A DNA stretch of 55,429 nt, taken from assembly GCA_900320545.1 (NCBI GenBank), contig ONSU01000011.1, positions 1 to 55,429 of the forward strand, read 5' to 3'. Below the pieces are notes generated by a model that saw nothing but the letters and a program-made list of their open reading frames with translations, was not told the origin of the DNA and searched no databases. Each line of letters starts with the position of its first letter. Position 1 is the first letter of the stretch. The position numbers and the translations under genes are program-made. This document shows positions 32,640-40,969 of this stretch, piece by piece. The stretch is from an uncultured Bacteroidales bacterium. GTDB taxonomy: Bacteria; Bacteroidota; Bacteroidia; Bacteroidales; UBA932.

Positions 32640-33917
32640 CTAATCTTGCTTCTTTTTTACCGTCGCTCTCTTCTTCACGGGGGCCTTGTGCGAAGCCACC
32701 TCCTTCAGGGCGGCCTGCTTCACGTCAAGGGCGGCCTTCTTCTCGTCCAGGCGGATCTGGAAGTCGGAGATTACGTTCATATAGTTGATAAAGGCCTCGT
32801 AAGGCGTGTCGTACGGATTGAAATACTTATGCACCTCTCCGTCGGAGAAGAACTTGGTGCACATATAATAGAAATGGTCGCTCTCCTGCAGGTGACCGAA
32901 GTCTTCCCAGAGTTCGGCGTCGGCGACGATGGAGAGTTTCTCGGTCATCGCATACACCTTCTGGAAGGCCTCCTGCTGGAGTTCGTTGCCCAGCCAGGCG
33001 GTCACGTCCCGCTCTTCGTCCGCCCAGGAAATGGGATCGGGAACGTCGAGGCCGGAGACCGGTTTGTGCTTCTTCGCCGCCTGCGTCGGGGTGACGAATT
33101 CGAAGGAACCGTCCGCGAGGACCGCCTCGGGCAGATAGCGCATGAAGTCCATGATGCCGCTGTCGGCTTTCTGGTGCTCGCCGAAGGTCTCGTAATCCAT
33201 AAACAGGTTGACGATCTCGCCGTCGGCCTCCTTGAGCCAGCCGAGGTATTTCTCCGCCGTGAGCGGCCAGTCGGCCCAGCCCCGGTTGGAGAACCGGAAG
33301 GCGATGTCGTCGCTGAGGCCGTAGTTCCTGAGGAGGAGTTTCAGCTTGGGCTGCGTGTCGTCGCTGTAGAGATAATTCGGGCTCTGCCATCCCATGATGT
33401 GACGGGCGCCTTCGGTAAGCATCGTCTTGAAGCCGAGGTCGTACACCATCTCGCCGATGCCGTTGGAATAGATCAGCTCGGTATTGCGGAAAGCGGTGGG
33501 CGTGACGCCGAAGAGGCGCTCGATGGCGGCTTTGTGCTTGGTGACCTGGTGCTCGAATTCGCTGTAGGAGGCCAGGGAAGCCAGCGAGTGGTAATAGGTC
33601 TCGGAGAGGAATTCCACATTGCCGGTGGCCGCGAGGGCGCGGAAGCTGTCGATGACCTCGGGGCAGTAGCGCTCGAACTGCTCCAGCGCGGAGCCGGAGA
33701 TGGAGAAGGCCACCTTGAATTTGCCGTTATACTTCTGCAGAAGCGCCAGCAGGATGGCATTCATCGGCAGATAGCACTTCTGGCTGACCCGGCGCATGAT
33801 AGTCCGGTTCTGAAAGTCGTCGTAATAATGGGAATCCTTGCCGATATCAAAGAACCTGTACAGGCGGAGCCGGGTGGGCTGATGGACCTGGAAATAAAGG
33901 CAAATACTCTTTTTCAT
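32640..33917 (-). CDS. GH57 family alpha-glucan hydrolase or transferase
   Basis: 425 residues, no signal peptide, cytoplasmic. GH57 blocks are visible: MKKSICLYFQVHQP at the N-terminus, NVEFLSETYYHSLASL (candidate nucleophile Glu), FRNTELIYSNGIGEMVYDLGF, and FMDYETFGEHQKADSGIMDF (candidate acid/base Asp). The C-terminus is Lys-rich (KKRATVKKKQD). GH57 contains alpha-amylases, 4-alpha-glucanotransferases and branching enzymes, and position in the glycogen operon fits trimming or remodelling of glycogen. The stop lies directly against the start of the GT3-GT35 gene, and the GT4 gene is 4 nt upstream. Confidence 0.9.
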   Translation of the reverse strand: MKKSICLYFQVHQPTRLRLYRFFDIGKDSHYYDDFQNRTIMRRVSQKCYLPMNAILLALLQKYNGKFKVAFSISGSALEQFERYCPEVIDSFRALAATGNVEFLSETYYHSLASLASYSEFEHQVTKHKAAIERLFGVTPTAFRNTELIYSNGIGEMVYDLGFKTMLTEGARHIMGWQSPNYLYSDDTQPKLKLLLRNYGLSDDIAFRFSNRGWADWPLTAEKYLGWLKEADGEIVNLFMDYETFGEHQKADSGIMDFMRYLPEAVLADGSFEFVTPTQAAKKHKPVSGLDVPDPISWADEERDVTAWLGNELQQEAFQKVYAMTEKLSIVADAELWEDFGHLQESDHFYYMCTKFFSDGEVHKYFNPYDTPYEAFINYMNVISDFQIRLDEKKAALDVKQAALKEVASHKAPVKKRATVKKKQD

Positions 33918-33921
33918 AGTG

Positions 33922-35211
33922 TCAACGGATTATCGATTCGTAAACTTCTTTCAATTTGGCGGTCGCTCCCGTCCATTTGAGGGAGTTGACTTCGTCGAAT
34001 CCCTCCCTGGCCGCGAAGCGGGAAAGCGCGGGATAAGTGAGGAGGGCGTAAATATCGTCGGCCATCTGGTCGATGTCCCAGAAATCGGTCTTGAAAGCAT
34101 ACCGGAGCACCTCCGCGGCGCCCGACTGCTTGGAGATGATGGAAGGTACGCCGGTGCGCATCGCCTCGAGCGGCGAAATGCCGAAGGGCTCGGAGATGGA
34201 CGGCATCACGTAGACGTCCGAGAGGGCGAACATCTTCTGCACGTCCACGCCCCGGAGGAAACCGGTGAAGTGGAAGCGGTCGGAGATGCCGTGGCGGGCC
34301 GCCTGGCGGATGGCGCGGTTCATCATGTCGCCGCTGCCGGCCATCACGAAGCGGACGTTCTTCGTACGCTTGAGGACCTTCGCGGCGGCCTCGATGAAGT
34401 ATTCGGGGCCCTTCTGGAAGGTGATGCGGCCGAGGAAGGTGACGACCTTGTCCTTGACGCCGCGCTCGACCTGGAGGTTCTCCCGGCCGCTGAAATCGAC
34501 GGCGTTGTGGACGGTGACGACCTTCTCGGGCGGAACGCCGTAGCGGTTGATGCAGGTGTTGCGCGTGAGGTCGCTCACGGCGACGACTTTGTCGGCGGTG
34601 AGCATACCTTTCTGCTCGATGGCGAAGACGCGGGTGTCGATGTTGTCGACGCTGCCGCGGTCGAATGAAGTGGCGTGGACATGGACGACGAGCGGCTTGC
34701 CGGTGAGTTCCCGGGCGGCGATGCCCGCGTAGTAGGTAAGCCAGTCGTGGGCGTGGATCACGTCGAATTCATCCTTGTGCTGCAGGGCGATCGTGCCGCC
34801 GACCATCGCGTAGCGGGCGACCTCCTCCATCAGGTTGGCGCCGTACTTGCCGGAGAATTTGTACTTCTGGCCGTAACTGATCCGGAAGTCCTTCACCTGG
34901 CGGCGGCGCTCCTCCTCCACCACGTCGTGGAATTCCTGCGGGTCGAGGTAAGGCACCAGATTGGAGCCGATGTGGATGAACTTGACCTTGTCGAGATATT
35001 CCTCGACCGAAGTGGAGACCGTGTCTACGGCGACATCGCTCGCATTGATGATGCGCGCGTAGGTCTGGTCCTCGTCGCCCGAGGCGGAGGGCATCACGAA
35101 AAGGGTTTCGACACCGTTGGCGGCAAGGCCCTTGACGATGCCTTCACAGGCGGTTCCGAGGCCGCCGGCGATATGGGGCGGGAATTCCCAGCCGAACATC
35201 AGTACTCTCAT
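33922..35211 (-). CDS. GT4 family glycosyltransferase (glycogen synthase-like)
   Basis: 429 residues. A GT-B fold of family GT4: N-terminal MRVLMFGWEFPPHIAGGLGTACEG, VIHAHDWLTYYAG in the first Rossmann domain, and the C-terminal donor site VTFLGRITFQKGPEYFIEAA, FRFVMAG-type strand and EPFGISPLEAMRTGVPSIISKQSG. Related enzymes use ADP- or UDP-glucose to extend alpha-glucans. With a GT3 enzyme in the same operon it may provide priming or a second synthase. It overlaps the debranching enzyme gene by 4 nt. Confidence 0.88.
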   Translation of the reverse strand: MRVLMFGWEFPPHIAGGLGTACEGIVKGLAANGVETLFVMPSASGDEDQTYARIINASDVAVDTVSTSVEEYLDKVKFIHIGSNLVPYLDPQEFHDVVEEERRRQVKDFRISYGQKYKFSGKYGANLMEEVARYAMVGGTIALQHKDEFDVIHAHDWLTYYAGIAARELTGKPLVVHVHATSFDRGSVDNIDTRVFAIEQKGMLTADKVVAVSDLTRNTCINRYGVPPEKVVTVHNAVDFSGRENLQVERGVKDKVVTFLGRITFQKGPEYFIEAAAKVLKRTKNVRFVMAGSGDMMNRAIRQAARHGISDRFHFTGFLRGVDVQKMFALSDVYVMPSISEPFGISPLEAMRTGVPSIISKQSGAAEVLRYAFKTDFWDIDQMADDIYALLTYPALSRFAAREGFDEVNSLKWTGATAKLKEVYESIIR

Positions 35212-37136
35212 TTCTCTTCCTCCCGATATTTAGCGATGAGCCAGTTGATATTCAGAAGGGCGGCGGTCGTCATCGCGGACGAAATGGCGCCGTGCGGCTC
35301 GTGCGGCGGATCGCCGTCGTAGAGTTCGGAGAAGGCGCCGACGCCGTGCTTCGAAAGATCCTCGTAGAAGCCCTCGGTAAGCCATTCGGCCCGTTTGATG
35401 AAGTTGGCTCCCATCATGTTGAAACTGGCGTAACAGAACTGCGACAGCAGGTGCGGGAACGCGCAGCCGTTGTAGTAGGCCAGGTCGCGGTCGATCTGCG
35501 AACCCTCGTAGACGCCCTTGTAGCGGTTGTCCCTCGGGGAGAGGGAACGGATGCCGCGGCGGGTGAGCAGCTCGGCGTTCACGACCCGCATCACCTCGCT
35601 GACGATCTCGTCGGAGACGGCCCGGTAGTCGAGGGACACGGCCCAGAGCTGGTTGGGACGGAGTTCGAGGTGCTGACCGTACCCGTCTACGTAGTCGGCG
35701 AGGAAGCCGAGGTCGGCGTTCCAGAAGGTACGCTGGTAATTCTCGTCGAGGAGGGCCTTGACCCCCGCCCATTTCTCCGCGAAGGCGCCTTTCTTCTCGT
35801 GCGCGAGGGCGAAGCAGATGGCATTGTACCAGAGGGCGTTGGTCTCGACCTGATAGCCGGCCCGCTCGGTAACGGCGCGTCCGTCGACGTAGGTGTTCAT
35901 CCAGCTGAGGGCGACGCCGTCCATCTGGGCCCAGAGAAGGCCGTTGGGATGCATCGCCACCTCGGCGCGGCGGCCGGGCAGATAACTCTCGATGATGGCC
36001 TTAAGCGTGGGGCCGTATTTGCGCCAGACGTGGGCGTCATCGGCTCCGTAGGCGATGTACTGCTGCAGCGTGACGGCCAGGAAAAGCGGCGCCTCCACCT
36101 GCGTGGTGCGGTGCAGAAGCCGTTCCTGCTCGTCGGCGATGAGGTTGTCGAGAATCTCTTCGAATTCCTTCGGATCGTGCTTGCCGTAGAGCGCAAGGCC
36201 GGGGAGGCTGTAGAGCGTCTCGCGGAGGAGACCCGTGAGCAGCCAGGAGTAGCCGGCGACAACCTGCTTGTGGCCGTTTCCGTCCCGGATCAGAAGGTCC
36301 GCCTGGCGGACGAGCTGGTCGTGGAAGGAGGTGATGGGGCCGATCTTGCCGACGGCGGAGGTGAATTTGCGCTTGATGCCCGCCTTCGGAACCGGAGCGC
36401 CCGTGCAGGCGGAGAATACGATGCTCTCGCCCGGCGCGAGCTCCGTCTCGAAGGTGCCGGGAACGAAGAGATCCTCCCGGCAGTCGAATCCGCGGCGCAT
36501 CTCGTCGGAATAGGTGATGTCCTTGTACCAGAGCGGGTTCGGCTGGAAGGCGCCGGCGCCGCTGAGCTGGAGGTTCAGGTCCGGGAATCCTTCGTAGAGA
36601 TTGAAGGAGGCGCCTCCTTCGATCTCCCTGGCCTCCGTACGGGCCGCACCGTTCTCGTGGGTGAGATCGTGCACGCGGCGGAAGGACAGGAAGGGCTTGA
36701 GACTGAGCTTCACTTTGGAAGGGGCCTTGACGAGTTCGTACCGGATGAGGAGCTGGTCGCGGTCTTCCACGAGGACCAGACTCTTGCGGAATACGATCTC
36801 GCCGATCTTGTAGGTGATCATCGGGACCGGATCGGCATCGAAGTCGACGATGTACTTGTGGCCGCGGGGCTCATAGATATCGCCGTAGCAGTGGATGCCG
36901 AGGTTGAACCGCTTGCCCCGGAGGGTGATGCTCTCGTCGAGGGACGAAAGGAGCATGTAGCAGTATCCTCCGAACCGGTCGACCGGAACGGCGAGAAGGC
37001 CGTGGTAACGACGGGTGTTGCACGTCACGATGGACGTGTTGCAGAACGCTCCCGTCTTGCTCGCAAGCAGAATCTCCCGCTTGAGGGAGTAAGACAGGTT
37101 GACAAGTTCCGCCTTGTTGAATTTCAAAAATGCCAT
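35208..37136 (-). CDS. Glycogen debranching enzyme (amylo-alpha-1,6-glucosidase, GH133)
   Basis: 642 residues. The N-terminal GDE_N-like domain carries LVNLSYSLKREILLASKTGAFCNTS and CNTRRYHGLLAV. The C-terminal (alpha/alpha)6 domain has VAGYSWLLTGLLRETLYSLPGLALYG, MDGVALSWMNTYVDGRAVTERAG and ELRPNQLWAVSL, as in the C-terminal half of eukaryotic debranching enzyme. It removes alpha-1,6-linked glucose at branch points so that phosphorylase can continue. Cytoplasmic. It lies 13 nt after the branching enzyme gene. Confidence 0.92.
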   Translation of the reverse strand: MAFLKFNKAELVNLSYSLKREILLASKTGAFCNTSIVTCNTRRYHGLLAVPVDRFGGYCYMLLSSLDESITLRGKRFNLGIHCYGDIYEPRGHKYIVDFDADPVPMITYKIGEIVFRKSLVLVEDRDQLLIRYELVKAPSKVKLSLKPFLSFRRVHDLTHENGAARTEAREIEGGASFNLYEGFPDLNLQLSGAGAFQPNPLWYKDITYSDEMRRGFDCREDLFVPGTFETELAPGESIVFSACTGAPVPKAGIKRKFTSAVGKIGPITSFHDQLVRQADLLIRDGNGHKQVVAGYSWLLTGLLRETLYSLPGLALYGKHDPKEFEEILDNLIADEQERLLHRTTQVEAPLFLAVTLQQYIAYGADDAHVWRKYGPTLKAIIESYLPGRRAEVAMHPNGLLWAQMDGVALSWMNTYVDGRAVTERAGYQVETNALWYNAICFALAHEKKGAFAEKWAGVKALLDENYQRTFWNADLGFLADYVDGYGQHLELRPNQLWAVSLDYRAVSDEIVSEVMRVVNAELLTRRGIRSLSPRDNRYKGVYEGSQIDRDLAYYNGCAFPHLLSQFCYASFNMMGANFIKRAEWLTEGFYEDLSKHGVGAFSELYDGDPPHEPHGAISSAMTTAALLNINWLIAKYREEEK

Positions 37137-37149
37137 ATAGGTTTTTTGT

Positions 37150-39141
37150 TTACACTTTCCTTAAAACGGTCGCCGTGCGGGCCGGCAGGTACAGGTATAA
37201 GGTGGCATCGTACCCGGGGTTGCCGTTGGGTGACTTTTCGGGGACGGTGAAATGGTGCTCTCCCGAAGCGATCCGCGAGAATCCGTCGAAGCGTTCCTCG
37301 TCGCTGTCCAGCACCTCCTCATATTCGCCCGCGGGGGCTGCAAAGCCGTAATCCGCAAACGATCCCGTGGCCGAAAAATTCAGCGCAAAGATACAATTTT
37401 TCCTGCGGAATATCAAGACCTTCTTCTGCTCGTCCTGCACGAGCAGCTCCGGCGCCTCTTCCAGCACCCCTTCCTCCCGGATGAGATGGATCATCGCGAC
37501 GTCGAAATTGCGGAGGTACTTGTAGCGGAGATAGTCCGGCTCGGCAAGCGACCACTGGCGCCGCGCGTGGGCGAACGACCAGCCGTTCCCCTCCCGCGGA
37601 AAGTCGATCCATTCGGGATGGCCGAATTCGTTGCCCATGAAGTTGAGGTAGCCTCCGCCGGCCGTCGCGGCCGTCACGAGGCGGATCATCTTGTGCAGGG
37701 CGATGCCGCGGTCGACAATGGGATTGCGCGACTCCTTGTTCATCGAGAAATACATCTCCTTGTCCATCAGGCGGAAGATGAGGGTCTTGTCGCCCACGAG
37801 GGCCTGGTCGTGGCATTCGGCGTAAGAAATGGTCTTCTCGTCGGCGCGCTTGTTGGTGAGCTGCCACCAGATTTCACCGACCGACCACTGCTCGTCGCTG
37901 AGTTCCTTGATCCATTTGATCCAGTTGTCGGCGATGCCCATCGCCATCCGGAAGTCGAAGCCGACGCCGCCCTCCTCGAAGGGTGCCGCCAGGCCGGCCA
38001 TTCCGGACACGTCCTCGGCGATGGTAAAAGCGTCGGGATTCATCTCGCGGATGAGCATATTCGCCAGAGCGAGGTACTGGACGGCATTCTCGTCGACCCC
38101 GGCGTTGAAATAATTGTCGTAGCCGACGAAATCCTTGCCGAGGCCGTGGTCCCAGTAGAGCATCGAGGTGACCCCGTCGAAGCGGAATCCGTCGATGTGG
38201 TATTCCTCCATCCAGTATTTGCAGTTGGAAAGGAGGAAATACTTGACTTCGTCCTTGCCGTAGTCGAAGCAGCGGGAGCCCCAGGCGGGATGATGTCCCT
38301 GCGGACCGGAGTAGAAATAGAGGTCGTCGCGGCCGTCCAGGCGGGAGAGCCCTTCGGCCTCATTGTCGACGCTGTGGCTGTGGACGATGTCCATCACCAC
38401 GGCGATCCCCTTCCCGTGGGCCTCGTCGACGAGCCGCTTGAACTCCTCGGGCGTTCCGAACCGGGAACTCAGGGCGAAGAAATTGCTCACCTGATAGCCG
38501 AACGAACCGTAATAGGGATGCTCCTGCAGAGCCATGATCTGGAGGGTGTCGTAGCCGAGTTCGACGACCTTGGGGAGGACCTTCTTCCGGAAATCTTCGA
38601 ACGTCGCGACCTTCTCGTCCTCGGAGCTCATCCCGATGTGGCACTCGTAGATGAGCGGATGGGGACGCTTTCCGGGACCGGCGTGCTTCCACCTGTAGGG
38701 ATCGGCGGGATCCCAGACCTGGGCGCAGAACACCTTCGTGACAGGATCCTGCACAGCCCGGGTGACGTAGGCGGGGAGTCGCTCTCCCCCGCCGCCCGGC
38801 CACTCGATGAAGAGTTTGTACAGCATTCCGTGCGAAAGGAACATCCCCGGCAGGGTCAGTTCCCAGTTGCCGCCGCCGACGGGATGAAGGGCGTAGGCGT
38901 CCGTCCGTTTCCAGTTGTTGCACTCCCCGATCAGATAGATCCGCGAGGCGTTGGGCGCCCACTCGCGCAGCACCCAGTGCCCCTCCGCCGTCTTGTGCAG
39001 ACCGTAATAGAGATGATTGTTGACCGCCTGCGAGAGCGTCTTCTCTCCGGCGAGTTTCTTCCTGCAGGCGAGAATCGCCTCGTGCCTCGCATCGATCGCC
39101 GCCTTGAACGGCATCAGGTAAGGGTCAGATTCGTAAAGCAT
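37150..39141 (-). CDS. glgB: 1,4-alpha-glucan branching enzyme (GH13), eukaryotic-like
   Basis: 663 residues. The order is an N-terminal CBM48-like domain (HWVLREWAPNASRIYLIGECNNW), a GH13 barrel and a C-terminal beta domain. Catalytic residues: nucleophile Asp322 in GFRFDGVTSM, acid/base Glu376 in TIAEDVSGM, and the transition-state Asp in YAECHDQALVG. The PLIYECHIGMSSEDEKV and LYWDHGLGKDF forms resemble the eukaryotic and archaeplastid GH13_8 branching enzymes more than E. coli GlgB. It creates alpha-1,6 branches. It heads the glycogen genes, 53 nt downstream of xseB, with no clear promoter between. Confidence 0.93.
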   Translation of the reverse strand: MLYESDPYLMPFKAAIDARHEAILACRKKLAGEKTLSQAVNNHLYYGLHKTAEGHWVLREWAPNASRIYLIGECNNWKRTDAYALHPVGGGNWELTLPGMFLSHGMLYKLFIEWPGGGGERLPAYVTRAVQDPVTKVFCAQVWDPADPYRWKHAGPGKRPHPLIYECHIGMSSEDEKVATFEDFRKKVLPKVVELGYDTLQIMALQEHPYYGSFGYQVSNFFALSSRFGTPEEFKRLVDEAHGKGIAVVMDIVHSHSVDNEAEGLSRLDGRDDLYFYSGPQGHHPAWGSRCFDYGKDEVKYFLLSNCKYWMEEYHIDGFRFDGVTSMLYWDHGLGKDFVGYDNYFNAGVDENAVQYLALANMLIREMNPDAFTIAEDVSGMAGLAAPFEEGGVGFDFRMAMGIADNWIKWIKELSDEQWSVGEIWWQLTNKRADEKTISYAECHDQALVGDKTLIFRLMDKEMYFSMNKESRNPIVDRGIALHKMIRLVTAATAGGGYLNFMGNEFGHPEWIDFPREGNGWSFAHARRQWSLAEPDYLRYKYLRNFDVAMIHLIREEGVLEEAPELLVQDEQKKVLIFRRKNCIFALNFSATGSFADYGFAAPAGEYEEVLDSDEERFDGFSRIASGEHHFTVPEKSPNGNPGYDATLYLYLPARTATVLRKV

Positions 39142-39194
39142 ATCTTAGTTTTCTTTTTACCGGACGGATAGTGTGCCCATACACTTCTGACGGG

Positions 39195-39386
39195 TTATTC
39201 TTCCGAAAGGGAGTCGATTTTGTCCTTCACGCCGCGAAGGTAATCGCGACAGGCCTTGATGAGGGTCTTGGAGCGGGCCACGAGGGCGTCGATGTCGTCG
39301 AGGCCCGTGGCGGGATCCTCGACTTTCTTCGCGATTTCCTCCAGTTCGGCCATCGCTTTGGCGTAATCGAATTTTTGTTCTTCCAT
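39195..39386 (-). CDS. xseB: Exodeoxyribonuclease VII small subunit
   Basis: 63 residues: FDYAKAMAELEEIAKKVEDPATGLDDIDALVARSKTLIKACRDYL, the two-helix small-subunit pattern. It assembles with XseA to degrade single-stranded DNA. It sits 71 nt after the xseA stop on the same strand; the spacer holds a GC-rich inverted repeat but no gene. Confidence 0.92.
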   Translation of the reverse strand: MEEQKFDYAKAMAELEEIAKKVEDPATGLDDIDALVARSKTLIKACRDYLRGVKDKIDSLSEE

Positions 39387-39457
39387 ATCTTTTATCTTTT
39401 CAATTCTTCCGTTTCGTCCGGGTTCCCGTCCGGGTCCCCAGACGGGAGGGGCGGCGG

Positions 39458-40879
39458 TCAGGCCGTAGAAACCTTCCTGCCGGGTTCGTCGTCGACGGCC
39501 ACTTCATTGACGGTCGCCCGGAGGTGGCCGTCCGAAAAGCGGACGCCGATGCGGTCGCCGATGCTCACGCGGGCGGTCGTCTTGAGGATGCGGTTGTCCT
39601 TCCCCGTCACCAGCACATAGCCGCGGGAGAGGATCTCGCGCGGATCGGCCCCAGCGATGCGGGCCTCCACCAGCGCAACCCTCGACAGCGCCGACGCCTG
39701 CCTGGATCCAGCCGCGAAACACAGACGCGAGACGCGGTCGCCCAGCTGTTTCTCCGCGGCCATGCTCTTTGCCAGCAGGCCCCTTGCAATGCGCCCGCAG
39801 CGCATCTCCAGCGCCGATTGCTCCGCATGATTCTTTGCAAGGAGCTCCAGGGAGATGCGGGCGGAAATCTGCTGAAGCGCTCTGTCCGCATCCGTAAAGC
39901 GGCTGCTCACCGCACGGGAAATACGGCCGGCGAGGCGCTCGACCGCTTCGGACCGGGCGTCCAGATGACGCCGCACGCCGTCCTCGACCCGTTCCTGCAG
40001 GGCCGTTATCCGGTCGTCCTCGGCGATATAGGCGTCGATAAACAGATCGGCCAGGGCCGTCGGCGTCTTGACGTACGTGTTGGCCACCATATCGGCGATG
40101 TGATGGTCCTTGTCGTGCCCGATCGCCGTCACGACCGGCGAAGGGCAGGTCGCGATGGCGACGGCCATATCGTAGTCGTCGAAGCAGGCCAGGTCGGTCT
40201 CGGAGCCGCCTCCGCGGAGCAGAAGCACGGCGTCGAAGGTGCGCCCCGCCGCTTCCTCCGCCTCGGCGATCCACCCGAAAGCCGCCACGACCGAGGCCGA
40301 AGCCCCGTCGCCCTGCATCGTCGCTTCGAAGAGCACCGGATTGAAGACATATCCGTATCCGTTGTCTTTCAAATGGTTGAGGAAGTCCTGCAGCCCCGCC
40401 GCCGTGGGCGACGAGATGATGGCCAGGTTGTAGGGAATGGGCGGAATGCAGAGCTCTTTCTGCATCTCCATATAGCCCTCCCGGGTGAGCCGCTCGACAG
40501 CCCGCTTGCGCTCCATCGCCTGTTCGCCCAGGGTAAAGGCCGGATCGATGTCCTCCACATAGAGCGACATCCCGTAAATTTCGCTGAAATTGAGGGTGAC
40601 CTTCACCAGCACCGTGATGCCTGCCCGGAGGTCGGAGCCGGTCGCCCGGCGGAACGCGGCGGAGACGGGAAGGAATTTCCACTTCCAGATGATGGAGCGG
40701 ATCTCGGCGACCTGCCGGCCGCCCCGCGATTCCGAAAGGGTCATATAACAATGCCCGTTCCCCGCCACCGAATACTGCCGGATCTCGGCTTTGACCCAGA
40801 ACGCCTCCGGAAAGGTCTCCGCGACCATTCCCTTCAGACCGGCAAGCAACTCGGACAGTGCAATATAGTTTCTATCCAT
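39458..40879 (-). CDS. xseA: Exodeoxyribonuclease VII large subunit
   Basis: 473 residues from the ATG at 40877-40879; an in-frame ATG at 40909 is possible but lies almost at the predicted transcript start and adds residues foreign to the family. An OB-fold domain (FWVKAEIRQYSVAGNGHCYMTLSE) precedes the catalytic region PYNLAIISSPTAAGLQDFLNHL, LLRGGGSETDLACFDDYDMAVAIA and PVVTAIGHDKDHHIADMVA. A long helical region follows, then the C-terminal ILSRGYVLVTGKDNRIL. Its promoter is the well-formed 40922-40953. Confidence 0.93.
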   Translation of the reverse strand: MDRNYIALSELLAGLKGMVAETFPEAFWVKAEIRQYSVAGNGHCYMTLSESRGGRQVAEIRSIIWKWKFLPVSAAFRRATGSDLRAGITVLVKVTLNFSEIYGMSLYVEDIDPAFTLGEQAMERKRAVERLTREGYMEMQKELCIPPIPYNLAIISSPTAAGLQDFLNHLKDNGYGYVFNPVLFEATMQGDGASASVVAAFGWIAEAEEAAGRTFDAVLLLRGGGSETDLACFDDYDMAVAIATCPSPVVTAIGHDKDHHIADMVANTYVKTPTALADLFIDAYIAEDDRITALQERVEDGVRRHLDARSEAVERLAGRISRAVSSRFTDADRALQQISARISLELLAKNHAEQSALEMRCGRIARGLLAKSMAAEKQLGDRVSRLCFAAGSRQASALSRVALVEARIAGADPREILSRGYVLVTGKDNRILKTTARVSIGDRIGVRFSDGHLRATVNEVAVDDEPGRKVSTA

Positions 40880-40921
40880 ACATTCGGGCCCGGCAGATCC
40901 GCGACGCATCTGTCAGACCTT

Positions 40922-40953
40922 CAAATTTACAAAATAATTCCGAGCCGCCCAAA
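40922..40953 (-). promoter_or_regulatory. Promoter of xseA
   Basis: On the minus strand TTTG (40950-40953), a 20-nt spacer and TAAATTTG (40922-40929), a full match to the Bacteroidetes consensus. No other clear promoter was seen before glgB, so xseA, xseB and the glycogen genes may share it. Confidence 0.65.
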
Positions 40954-40969
40954 TTAGTTGCGACGAACC

